Shown: positions 1 through 13,100 of the stretch, one piece after another
Layout of the letters: every line of letters starts with the position of its first letter
Numbering within the stretch: position 1 is the stretch's first letter
Source of the DNA: Struthidea cinerea
Taxonomy: Eukaryota; Chordata; Aves; Passeriformes; Corcoracidae
Reading direction: 5' to 3'
Length of the DNA stretch: 64,000 bases
NCBI GenBank assembly: GCA_013397865.1
Contig: VZTI01002053.1
Span: 120,744 to 184,743 of the forward strand
Program-made: the position numbers and the translations under genes
Notes under the pieces: model-generated
The model's input: the letters and a program-made list of their open reading frames with translations, nothing else
Database searches by the model: none
What the model was told of the DNA's origin: nothing

Positions 1-979
1 TGGCAAATTCAAAAAAGGTCAGTTCCTGTTCCAGTGCATTGTTCTGTGAACAGCATGTGGCATCTTCAGCTTAAAGCAGGCCTAGAGAAGGAAAGGATAT
101 GCAAAAAAGGAGGAAAATTACTGATATTACAGAATCATGGAATGTTGGGTTGGAAGGGTCCTCTGGAGATTATCCAGTCCAACCCCCTGCTAAAGCTGGT
201 TCATGTAGAGCAGGGTGCACAGGATTGCATGCAGGCAGATTTTGAATATCTCTAGGGAAGGAGATTGCACAACCTCTCTGGGCAATCTGTTCCAGTGTTC
301 TGTTACCCTCAAAGTAAATACGGTCTTCCTCCTGTTCAGATTAAACCACCCATAAAGCATCCCTTCCAGATTCTGGCCTTTTCTAGCAACCTCTTCAAGA
401 GTTGATATAGAAATCTATTCCTTCCTTTCACTCTAAAAAGCATTTCACGTTTATCTGTCAAAAATCTATTTTGATAGTTAAGAAATGCTATTGTTGTTGT
501 TATGGCAATGTGACAGCAAAGAATCTAACTGCTTAATCTTGTCATTTTAAAGGAAGAGTATGTTTATAAAGCAGCAGCAAACTGCAGCATATGAATACTT
601 ATGTGGGGAAAAATAAGAAGCAATATTGCAACAACCCAGAGACTGATCTGAATTTCACACATGCTTATATTGAACCAAGTTTACATTTTGAAAATATTTG
701 AAAATATTTAACCTTGGTTCAGAGGCAGTCACAGAAGAACATTCAGATGCTCTCACATACCAACAAGCTGCTAACACTTCCTTACTATCACCGAAGACCT
801 ATCAAGGAAATGCTTGACACCAGCTCTCCATCCTCTACTAACACTCAGCTCCTTCGCTTTACTGAGACTTGATAATACTCAATTTTAGGTTCAACTGTAT
901 GTATTTGCATTTTCAGGACCCAACTCTTCTTTTTTTATGGATGCCATTTTACAATAGTAACTTAAAATTACTTCTTTAG
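1..979 (+). other. POLQ intron upstream of the first visible exon
   Basis: No coding sequence was recognised. It contains a CR1 fragment at about 131-350. By exon count the large central POLQ exon would lie to the left of the window. A short direct repeat, ttgaaaatatttgaaaatat, sits near 690-710. Confidence 0.6.
131..350 (-). mobile_element. CR1 LINE, truncated 3' end, reverse orientation
   Basis: The + strand reads agaatcatggaatg then gttggaagggtcctctggag, atccagtccaaccccctgc and gggcaatctgttccagtgtt. This is the reverse complement of the avian CR1 3' region ending in ATTCTATGATTCT-type octamers. Divergence is moderate and no open reading frame remains. The outer (5') boundary is approximate. 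Confidence 0.85.
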
Positions 980-1123
980 TGAGTTCTCCTCAGTGGATGC
1001 AAGTTAAAGATGACGGATTTCCTGTCCAAGGATGCGAAGACATCTTGGTAGTTGGACTGGCAGTGTGTTGGGGTGGGAAAGATGCCTACTATATCTCTTT
1101 GCAGCAGATACAAGACCAGACTG
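980..1123 (+). CDS. POLQ: POLQ exon (human exon 17 by count): start of exonuclease-like domain
   Basis: The exon enters with two bases of a split codon, reads 47 full codons (residues 1-47) and leaves after the first base of the next codon. It contains VVGLAVCWGGKDAYYISLQ, the first strand of the ribonuclease-H-like exonuclease fold. The usual proofreading acidic D-x-E motif is absent, as in other POLQ proteins, so this domain should be inactive. The acceptor is cttctttag and the donor ctg|gtaagt, which is strong. Confidence 0.93.
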
Positions 1124-4100
1124 GTAAGTTAGCAGACAGGCTGTGCTGGGTTACTTGACACTGCATCTCAAAAAAGTACCTTCAGCACATAAGGTTCTTG
1201 GAAGTGCTGTGAGTGTCCCGACCCCAGCTCAGTGGTGGAATAATTTAGCGGTCTTAGGTGTTAAAGACCCTTGAACAGGTTGCTGTGGGTACATCCATAC
1301 TACTGTGTAATAAGGGCAGGTAATTGACTCGGGCACTGGCCTGTGAGCATGCACATGGCTAAAACGTTAGCTTAGTCCCATGTTCTCTTTACCTAACTTG
1401 CTTTTCTCTTTCAATCTCTTCCAATTTTTCCTTTCCAGAACAAATCTAACACTCAAATGCTGAACACAGCCCAGTCTGTGCTAAGTGACCTTGTGACTAG
1501 GGTTTGATTCCTGGCTTTCCTTTGTTTGTTAGTACAGACACAGCATATTGCTTTTGGGAGCCTTGTCTGGTTTGATAAAATATGTAAGAGTGCTATAGAT
1601 ATATTGTTATTTCCTCATAGTTCGATTGTAGTTTTTGTGCTTTAGATGATTGTATTCAAGATTTTTCTCTTGCCTTCTTACCATGTAATAGGTTAAAAGA
1701 TGATTTTTGCTTGTATTTCCTGCCTTAGAAATCAGTCCGAGTTTGGCACCACCACCTTTGGACCAAAGCCTATCTGTGGCAGAGAGACTGAACCATGTGC
1801 AGCTGTACCTGCAGAAGAAGCCCAGGAAGGAGCGCTCACTTATCATGTATGACTTCATTCAGCACTACAAAACTCTGCTGATGGCTTGTGGCATCTCCCT
1901 GGAAGGAAGTTTTGAGGACCCAAAGGTTTGCAGGATTAAGAAATTTTGCTTGGGTAAAACTGCTAGTTTAAACACAACAGTGGAAAGACAGGAGTACCTT
2001 CTGGTACTTCTGTTATTTAGGTGTGAATATGTACAGCTGTCAGGAGGTTTAGTGAAATTTTCTTTCAGTGGGCAATCTAGAACAATATTTAGAGGACATT
2101 TGCTTTGCCATGTATGTTCATGGTGCCTGCAAGAGAAACAAACCGTTTCAGAGGTTAACAGATTATTATTTCATACCTTACTTGGCAGGGGAAATGAAGA
2201 TAAATGTCTCTCTAGTCCTGGTGGACAGGACTTAACTCCTGTTTTGTTGCAATAAGAAGCCTGGGACTGAAGTGTTAAAAGTGCTTCTGGTCAGGTTATT
2301 GCTTCTGAGAGCAGAAGACTTTGTAAGCAAAATATTTACCCACTGTGCATATGGACCTCTTTGCTACCACTGTTTTCTCAAAAACCCCATCAAGTTCACA
2401 TGTAATTTCAAAAGGTTTGGGTACTGGTTGTAACTCGAAGGAAACACCTTGAGGTAAAAGCACCTTCTTGCCCATGTTAGGAAAAGTTCCAGATGCATTG
2501 AAAATTCGTTTGATTTTTAAAGCTTGCTTTGCATATGGGCTGAACAGCATCATGGCAATATTCAGCTCTGCAGGGACGTAGCTAAGGTGTTCAACACAAG
2601 GACAGACACATAGATTTTTTTCATTCCAAGATACAGTTTTAGGATGAAATTAAAGAGCAGTAAAAGCATCTTTCCCTTCACTCTTCCTTGTAATAGTCAT
2701 ACTCATGTTTGTTCATTTTAGTGGTACAATGAATATATACATACCCCTTCCCCAGCCTCATATGTATACACATGTGGCTTTTTACTTCTGCTTACATGGC
2801 AGAGACAGTGTAGATATCTGTGTTTCATCCTGTTTTGACGCAAGAAATTGAAATATAGCTATAAATAAATATGCTTTGAAGATAGGGGTTTAAGCTCTAC
2901 CAGGAGTAAAATATCCCATGCAGAATTCTTGGCATTGGTCCTGTTGTGCAAAAGATAGGAGAGCTCACCTTGGCTAATATTCTAGATCAATAGCAAGTTT
3001 TGATCTTTATGAAGTCATTTTTCAGACTAAGCATATTTTGATCCCGATTTTCATATTTATTCCCTTCAAGTTAAGTTTTAATAAGTGAAAAGATACTTCG
3101 AGATGTGTTTATTTGACAGAGGATAAAATTTTCAAATGTACAGAAATAACTTTTCTTTTAGAAAGAAATAGTTTTTCATTCTCAAGAATTAAGCTTTTCA
3201 GTGACTTAGGCCCTCTCAAAGGTTTTTACTGAAATGATGTAACAAATTATTGCAATTTGCCTGCCAAATCAAGAAAAATAATATGTGCTATAACCTTGGA
3301 TTAACCCCTGGTTAAATATTTGTGTTGTATTATGACTAAAGTGTAAAAAAAAAAGTCTCATGGAGCTCTCCCTTTTTAAGGTTGCATGTTGGCTGCTGGA
3401 TTCTGGCTCCAAGGAACGCACCCTTCACAACATGGTGACCAACTTTCTCCCCAGTGAGCTGCCCCTCCTGGAAGGGCTGGGCACTGGCCAAGGGGTGCAG
3501 AGCCTGGGGCTGAGTGCCAGTGGAGACCATTCCGGGAGGTACAGAGCAGCCACAGAGTCTGTGCTTATCTTCAATGTCATGGACCAACTCCATAAGGAAT
3601 TACAGAAGGAAAATCTGACAGGTAAAGACACCTCCTTTATCTGGGGGCAAAGATGGAGGGTAACTATAGCTCTGCTACACAGGCTGAATGATCAGTGCAG
3701 AAGAGAGGAGGTTTAGAAGTCCTTAATATATTCTGTGTCAAAATGTTCATTTGTTAAAAGAAAAGAGGGAAATTCCCTTGGAAATATATATTCTGAAAAA
3801 AAAAAATTAGAATATAATTCCTATATCCCAAATATCCACCAGTTCCAGTGGTTAAGGCTGTAGCAGAGTCAATTCTAAGTCTCTGAATCAAGCAGATTTC
3901 TACCTCCCAGGTGAGTACCCTGGCCATTCGGAGGGACTTGTGGGTCTGTCTATGGTTTCTCACTAATATTTGCAAAAGTTTTTTGATTTCCTTGTCAGAA
4001 GTAATTCCTAAAATCCTCAAATGTTTTCTGAAGGAGATTTCTTGTGCTTTGGCCTGCCCATATAACATGATTTGTCATGTATGCACTGTGTCCACGAAAC

Positions 4101-7100
4101 TCTTGTGATTCCATAGTGAATGATCCTGTATGTTTGCACTAATGATTGCTGAGTGCTTGTGCTGTTTTAAAACAAGCCATCAAAAAAACCCCAAAAAGCA
4201 TGTATCTATTGGTGGTCATTATGATGGTTTCCCCTAAAGTATATCCAGAGCTGAGGATTATGGTCCAATCCTGCTGAAGTATTTTATTGCAAGTTTACCA
4301 CATCATTTATGATTGTTACAGTTGAACCTTAGAACATTTTTAAAAGATGTGGGTGGCGGAATTAACGTGTATCAAGTTAGAAAGCCTTACATTAAGCATG
4401 CCTGCAGTTTATAAAATGTTGATATACAGAGAGATATGTATTTTTCTTAGAAAAAAAATTGACAGAAGCTGCTTTCTTAAATACTTTTGTGATAGGAAGT
4501 TCTGGAACACTTCTTATTATGAAATATTTCTTATTCCAGAAACAAAAGTATTGAAATGAAATCTATAGTAAAAGATTTCAGTGTGTCAGAACATTTCAGT
4601 ATTTTCAAAACTGAGGATTCTCCATTTTTTTCCCTAATAAATCTGTTTATCTGCAGTTGATCTGTTTTATAAAAGATTTTCTTGGGTTTGTACTTTCTAC
4701 AGATGTATTTTCTAAAGTGGAGATGCCCACCCATTATTGCTTGGCTTTGCTGGAGCTGAATGGCATTGGTTTCAGCACAACAGCTTATGAGACCCAGAAA
4801 CAGGTCATGCAGGCTAAACTGAGCCAGATTGAGACCAAGGCTTATCAGCTGGCAGGGCACAGCTTCTCCTTGACCAGTCCTGATGACATTGCAGAGGTAT
4901 GTGAGAGTTGGAGTGGGAGGGGGAGAACTTCCCCATGAGGTTACCATTAAGAGGCTTTGGCTAAAATAAGTAAAAAAAGTCTACTTGGGAAGACCGTGTG
5001 AAGAAAAAACAAAATGCAAACCCAGCTCTGCTGAGAGTTCATTTATCCTTATACTCACTATGAGCTTGCTGCCTGCAAGAGGCTGTGCCTCTCCTACTTG
5101 TTACTGATCATTCTAGTTTCTGCCAACTTTAGCAGAGCTAAAGAAGCTGGAAGTGGAAATTATGTATGTTGGAAATAGAAACCAAGTGAAAATAAGCATG
5201 TGGTTTGTATAGGATCATGGTCTCCTCCCATGGTGCATGAGAGGATCTGCCAATTTAATGGCTTTTGGTGTATTCTGGATGAGTGGTACAGGAGTGAAGG
5301 AGTTTTTTTGCAATGCCAGTGTCCTGCACATGAGATGTGATTTGGTGTCATGTAGTCTTGAGTCTAAGAAGAATTGTACTGAAAAAGTTGCTTTGTTAGC
5401 CTTGTCCCTGTACAGGCATGAAAGAGGAGGAAAGACAGCTTCAGAAGTTTTGAATTGACTACTGTCTGCTTTTAAGAACCTTTTAAGAACTGATATTTTT
5501 TTGAAGTCTAAGAAACAAATTTCTGTGTAAAATATCAATGCTTTCATTCCTGAAGAATTTAAGTTATATTTTTTAATGTACATTACATGGGATAATTGAA
5601 ATAGATTATCATTGCTGTGCATGCTTTTCTCCCCCTCTTTTTTTTTTCTCCATATACTATTTTCTTGCTGTGGGTCTGTACTTCATATGGAAGTAGTCAA
5701 AATTTGCAAGCAGCTGTCAGTCAAAGAAGTTCCACAGAAATATTCCTTCTTTGTTGCAAATGTAGAAGTCTTGCTCAGTAACAGTAGTCTAAGTTAGAAC
5801 TCATGAAATAATGCTCGACTTCAGTTTCACTCTGCTTCGTGGAAAAGGGGAAGTAACGTTTTTTCTGAAATGCTGTTTTCTGAACTACAGAAGCTTATTT
5901 CTCACGTGGAAATTTATTACAAGTCATGTAAAGTATCTTGTGTAGGTTAATAGAACTTCACCCTTCTACTTTTATGTCAGTAAAACTTCTGTACTACATA
6001 AATGTGCAAGAGAAAAGCCTTCTGTTCCCTTCTGCCAGCTGTGAAATGAAAGACAGTAGCTGCTAAGTAGTGTGTAATGCTACACTGAAACAAAGTGAAA
6101 AATTAAGAGCTGTATTCTATCACCAAATGAGCATATACTTAATTTCCCAGTTTTTTGGCAATTTGTTATAAAACCTAATCTTCTAGCTATTCTCTAAAAG
6201 GTATTTGTGACCATCTCTTTCTATGCCATTCATATTGCTCTGAAGCCTGCTCCCTGGTAACACTTCTTTTTTTTCACCAATGTTCTTCCCACTTTCAGTC
6301 ATCTGAACATTACATTTTATTACAGTTGACTGTCAGTAATAACCTCACTTATTGGATGGAGTTAATTACCTTTTCTAAAAACATACCTCTGAACTCAAGC
6401 TTAGAGTGTTCAGAAAATGAGATTTTAAATTGCATTTCGTAGTTAATTAAAATGAGGAGGAATGACTTTGATAGCAGGGATCTTTAATCAGCTTTTTAAT
6501 TACCTGAAGCATTTGTACTATCCTTTGTTTGGAACAAGCTGTTTAAGTGCTCAGTTGCTTTTGTTTTCTCCTGGGAGTAGCGTGCAGAAAGCAATTTGAA
6601 ATACTGGAGTCTTTCAGGTGTTGTTCCTGGAGCTGAAGTTGCCACAAAATGGAGACGTGAAAGTCCAAGGGAACAAGAAAACCCTGGGTTACACCAGAAG
6701 AGCAACAGCTAAAGGAAACAGGGTCAGGCTAAGCAAGCAGTTCAGTACAACCAAGGTACAGTAAAGTTTGTTTCTAGTCTGAAAGTAAATTTTAATTGGC
6801 TTTTACTCCTCCAGTTACCACTGGAAATTCAAACTGGATTCTGCCTTCTCTGTTAGCAGAGTTAGTAACTCCTGCTCTCCTAAAGGTTGAGTGCAGTGAG
6901 TCCATGACTATAAATTGCAGGCTTCAATAAGAGTAAATCAGGCAGAATCTGATTTCCCAAATCACGTGTAAGACCAAAATAGCACAATAATTTTGTAAAG
7001 CCAATAGCAGAAGAATTTTTCCACATCAGCTTGAAAGAGATTTAAATACCATGTTGACTAAATAAAATATTTTCCCTTCCTGCTACTATCAAATCTGTAT

Positions 7101-10100
7101 TTTTTGCTTCAGAGAATTTGTCTTCAGAATGGCTAATCTGATGGTTTATCAAATTTAGTATATCAGAAGCTTGTATAATGTGAAGGCTATTGACATCCTT
7201 GCCAGTTGATAAATATTGTGGACCTGCATTAATACCAACTGCTGCAGGCTAATGGGTGCTCTTGCCAGACAAGTGAAATTAGCAGATATGTATGTTCCTG
7301 TTTTCAGGACTCATTAATCTGTATTGTTTTCTTAGTTTCCTCTTGTTCAGTGTAGTCTGTGCTCGGAAGACAAGTATTGATTTCTGGAACTCAGGTGGCA
7401 GTGAAGACGTTGAGTGCAGCAGTGGTGGCAGAGCAGGGACCAAGAGGCAAAGGGAGGATTTCCTCCTTTTGTGATGTGGAGGGATGAGGCTGCAGCTGCC
7501 TGCTGCACACAAAAAAAATGTTATTTTGAGAAATGTTTGCATGCCACTGTCTTTTGAAATTCTTGTTAGTCCCTTCATATTTCTGATTAAACTTGAAAGG
7601 ATTTGATTGCTAGTGTTCGGCTTTGTCTTTCAAGGAGCATGGTCAAGGGCTTCACTTTGTGTTCCTAGTGTACAGATAGGAGAGAGCAGGGAGAAAAATA
7701 TGCAAGAAGATGGAGGAGAAGCATTAACACTGGACAAGAGGAGACAACATAGGGGACCTATGGCAAGTGATGCTTTATTTCATCATTTCAGGTGTTTTAT
7801 TGGTTGGTGCAGATTAAGAGTGATGATGAGGGTGCAGAAGTCCAAAGAGAAGTGATTGTCTTCTCGTGGGTAATAATGCAGCTGTGTCAGGTGGTGCTTT
7901 GATTACACAGGTGTAGGTGGTATAAGTGGAGAGGATATGGATTTAATTTTAAGGCAGTGACACTGGAAACTTACTGTGGGTGAAGGAGTCACTTTTTCCT
8001 GCAGAACTGCAAAAACTTTACAAAGAAAGTTTTAAAGGCCGTTGATTAGTTGTGTCCTTTTCTTCCCACAAGGATGTTTTGGAGAAATTAAAGACACTTC
8101 ACCCATTGCCAGGGCTGATATTGGAATGGAGGAGGATCAACAACGCCATTACTAAAGTGGTGTTTCCACTACAGAGGGAGAAGCGATTGAATTCTGCACT
8201 GGGAATGGAAAGGATATATCCAATTTCACAGACTCACACAGCTACGGGTGAGCAAATGCGTGCAAATGCCTCACTTCTTACGGGTTTTTTGTCTTCTCGT
8301 ATGTGTGTGCAGCTTTTCCAAGGGGAAAAGATAGGAAATCAAACCTGTGCTCTACTTCAACCAAACAAAAATACTGGTGTATTTGACATATATCTGCCTT
8401 AAAAAACGAGATGTATTTAAAATAGCTTTTGTGTTCACTAAGCATTATTATTCATTTCTTGCACATTTCTTGCACGCATGTAAACCTCTGACTCTAGAAC
8501 AGGTGCTGGATTTGGGAGTTTCTTATTAGTGATACAGAAACGGGGAGCCATCACAAGCCCATTAAACACAGATTACTTTTCCTTTTTAAAAATTTGGTCA
8601 GTGGTCATGTCCTCTCTCACTCTCCTGCCCATTGTATTTTGGAGATGCAGAGTGTGTGCAGCTGTGTTGAGTTAGAGAGACTCCTTTTGGACCCTTCCTT
8701 AGTTCTGCCTTGTCTTCCTTTCAGGTCGAGTAACCTTCACAGAGCCAAATATCCAAAATGTGCCAAGAGATTTTGAGATTGAAATGCCAACTGTGGTTGA
8801 AGAAAGCCCACCCTCCCAAGCCCATGGAAATGTTAATTCTTGTGCTGCTTTGGGGGGCAGGTAGGAGGATCTTGGCAAAGCTTCTGTCTAATCTTAATGT
8901 GGTCGGGTTGTCCAGTTTCTCTTTTCTGACTTCACCTGTGGCTGCTGTCATGTCAGCGTGACTTGTTATTCAGTGTTTCTCTTACAGGGGAATAAACACC
9001 TAAAAATCAGTGATACTTGAAAGACACAATAATGCTAACAGCATGTGGTTTCATGTAGCTATCTGCTTTCTTTTTAACGTCCTTTATGAAACCCTTCAGT
9101 GAGATGAGGGTTACGCTCCCAGCTGTTGGGTGGAAATAACTAAATGAGTGTGAAAATAACTAAATTGAAGTTAGGATCTGGTTTCACTTGCTAAGAGCTA
9201 CGCTGAAAGAGGATAGGACTCTGTGGCAAAAGCAGAAAAAAGTTCATTTTTTTAATGCTGTGCAGCTCCCTTTGTAAGGGAACAGGGGTGAACATATTTT
9301 TCATTCTTTGTTAATAATTTCATTTGTGATAATGACCTGCAGAAACTACCAGGTACCAGAGGAAGATTTCTAAATTTGGTTTCTGTTAACCAGATGCCCT
9401 GTTTTCTATGGTTCTACAGTTCTACTTGGACAGCATTCCATGCCAAGGCCTGAACAGTTGTGTGGCAGTCTAGTGAAATATCAAGGTCAATCTTTTAGCA
9501 ACTACCTTGTGAGCTTTGAGGCTTCATACTTGGTGGTGCTTTTCTGCCCTTTCAGTTTCTCTTTCCAGTCAGGTTCTTGTCCCATTTATTTCACCTGAGT
9601 GACTTTTCTAAGTTTTTTTCCCCACAGCAAGATGTGAGAAATTTGAGAAGGTTTTTGGTTCTTCTGTCTGGCACCTCCTACGACCATGTGTTTAACACCC
9701 TTGTGCCTTGGGAAAGTAATGGGAAGAGGACTCAGGAGTGGAAGGATCTTGTCCATCTCTCCTCAGAAGAACCAGGCATAGCCATGGAGGCAGGAATGTC
9801 ATTCTGACAAAGCTGTGGCAATGCTCAGGCTTGCAGCAGCTTTTCAAAATGGCTGGGGAGTGTGCTGGTTTCTTGAGAGCCTTCCCTGTAGAGAAGGGCC
9901 CATCAAAGGAATGGAGTGTCTGCCAGACTCTGACAGGTCTGTTTCTCAGGCTGACTTTTCCTACATTTTCATACATTCCTTAGTTAAGCAGGCACTGTGT
10001 TAGGAAGATGGGCAATCCTAAAGGCACAGAAATGACTGCTGGCACAAAAGAAACTGCCATCCAGCCAAGTCTGATAGGCCTTCCAGACTTTGGTCCAAAC

Positions 10101-13100
10101 TGTCTATTATCTTACTAACTACTATTGCTACTCTTTCCTCCTGTTGTAAGAAGCTTCTGACCAAAGGAGTGTAGCTAAATTAGGTCATGGTATAAAGTCC
10201 TTACACATTTAACTAAACTGAGAACCTGTGCTGAACAGTGTGATTTTCTGCAGTACCCAGACATGTAATTGTCCCTCATCTTTATTTCTTTTGAAAGTTT
10301 ATTTCTGTGATTTTTGTGCTTTCATCTCATAGCTCCCTACCATTCCTGAAATGACAATATTTAAGAAGAAAAGGAAGTGCACATGGGAGAGCATGATGTC
10401 TTTTCTGTCTCTGCTGAAACTACTCTTGATCTCAGAGATACCTTTTCATTTTGATAAAGATTTGCTCAGATCCCTGATCCAAACATCAAGGACTTATAAA
10501 ATCCTTTTGCCTTCCAGTGAAGAGCCCATTGGACTGTCTGGTAGACTGGTGCTGATGGGAGTATGTGATATGAATGGTGTCAGAGCTGTGCACTGTTCAG
10601 TGGATATGCTCATGCAATTTCATCTGCAGCTACAAATGACTTGGTGGGACAGGAGACCTAAGCAAGCCCTGAGAGGATGCAGAGCACCCGGGTGACACTG
10701 TAAACTTTTGGCCTCCCAGAAAGAAAATCGAGTAGCTTTGGGGCAATTTTTCCCTCAGTGTTTCGGGAGGAAATGTGCAGTGTGGTATGAGCACATCTTC
10801 TGCAACTTCTGCTCTGTTTTCACAGGCTTACTTGGGAACATGTGTGCATGTGCAGTAATGAGGGTAATGTCGGGGGGCGAATCTTTCTGCCTCTGCTAGG
10901 TATGGGCTGGTGTGTGCATTCTGCAGAGGAGAATGATGTTGAGAGACTTGGCTCTCAAGGTGGAGTGTTGAATTTTTAGGATTCCTGTGGCTTTTGTCTT
11001 TCTGGAATGTGCTGATCACAGATCTGGAGCCATTCATCTTACCTGTTTTAGAGTGGAATAATCCAATTTCTGAACTGAATCCTGAATGCACTAGGATGAT
11101 CTATCCCTAAATCTTTTCAGAATCACTAAATCCTTTTCAGGTGTTTATGTGGTCTCTGTCCAGTTCCCCCATGGTCGAATTTGGGTATGGATTGTCCAAA
11201 AAAATGGAATAGAGGCCACTGTCTCACTTGTTTAACTGATTCTTTGTGGTAAAAATGATTATGCATCTCTATATTTATATAGATGATTATGCATCATCTA
11301 TATTTTAGAAATTGGTGAAGGGCAGTCATTCTTTTTCTCCACAGATGCAGAAAGCGTTCCAGTATTTTGCCTAATGGGCTAAAGGTTCAAGCTGCAAACA
11401 GATCCGAAGAAAGAGGAATACCATTTTCTGTTAGCATGAGGCATGCTTTTGTTCCCTTCCCAGGTAATGCCCAGGTCCTGCTCTGGAATTGTTAAGTATA
11501 TGGTTAGCAAAAAATCCTAAACGTAATGAAGGTTTAAGAATTGATAACTATATATGTGTCTGAGCAGCCTACTTGGAAAACTAGTGCAGTAGTTAACATG
11601 CCTTCAGAATTATTCACAAGACTGTAAAAGAGAGAGTTTCAGTTGGGGAAAGTATTCAAATGATATCATTCACATGTTCAGAATTTTATTTCCTCTTTAA
11701 GAATACCTGTTTTGTAAAGAGGTATTAGCTAAGCCAGCTCTTAATACACAAATTGCGCTCTACCTAGTGTTCTTTCTATCCAAGTGTCAGTTCTGACATT
11801 GCCTGCTCTATCTCAGACACCTGGACAGATACTTGTTTCTTTGGTTTTGATGGACTCTAGATGTAGTGACTAGATGTAAAGCAGGCAGGCCTGAGCATTG
11901 GGGAAACAGGCAAGAATTTGTCTGATAGAAGTTGCTGTGAAAAACTCTCAGAGCAGAAGATAAAGGATGGGTTCAGTCCTTCTTGCTGGCAAGTTGGATG
12001 GAATATTGGAGTAATTTATAGAAATAATGCTTTCTGATAACTTCTTGACTTCAGGTGGCTTAATCTTGGCTGCTGATTACTCTCAGCTGGAACTGAGGAT
12101 CCTTGCTCATTTGTCTTGTGACTGTCGCCTCATTCAAGCCTTGAATGGTGGTACCGATGTCTTTAAGAGCATCGCAGCAGAATGGAAAATGATGGATCCC
12201 GAAGCTGTCGGAGACAGGACCAGGCAACAAGCTAAGCAGGTAATTTTAGGAAAAAAATTCAATAGCAGCTTTCTGGGCAGGAAGGTTCAGTGTTCAGCAC
12301 ATTGTGGAGTCACAGTAGTATGTTCTTCTGTTTGAGTTCAGCCGTGATTGCTCAGTAGTTGCTTTGTCCATCCTCCCACTCCCACTACGTTGCAACTGGA
12401 GCTGTCGGGGTTTTGGGGGATGAGGGTGGAGAAAAGCAGCATGAATGGCTTGGACTCAGAGGGGGTCTCTCTTCTTGAATACTTGCACTCGTTTCCATAC
12501 GCTTGTCTGCCAGTGAATCACATTTTGTTTTGGCTCTGCTTTCTCTGCATGGCTGACCATACGGTTGCGATTCTTCACCCTGTCCTCTGGCAGATTTGCT
12601 ATGGAATCATCTATGGAATAGGAGCAAAATCTTTAGGCGAGCAGATGGGGACTGATGAAAATGAAGCTGCCAATTATATTGAATCCTTCAAATCAAGATA
12701 CACAGGTTTGGATATGGCTGTTTGGGAGCCGGGTGGTGGTGGTGGTTGTTTTTAATCCTTTCTCTCCATGTCTCTTCAAATCCTGAATTTGTCTCAACCT
12801 ACTACTCGCATCTCTTGAAAATGCTTTTCATTTTGAAAAAGTCCAGTGCATGAACACAGCAGTTTAATACTCTAATGTCTTACTGTCTGGTTTTAGTCAC
12901 CTTTAGGACTTTGTTCTTTACTTATTACATTAATTTTTTTTGTTATTTTAATTAATTAATAAGCCCTGAGGAGTCATTTTAAAGCTCTTAAGTTTTGGGG
13001 TGAGAAACATGCTTTTTCTTATTAAAACACAGCTTCAAATGATATGCTGTGACAACTTTAGACCATGCTTTTTAAAATTTTTAAAAACAACCATTTCTTT

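Noticed and set aside
1926..2255. Open frame continuing from a POLQ exon for another 330 bases
   Set aside because: It passes through the donor at 1926 into the intron. The conserved protein continues at 3381 in phase.
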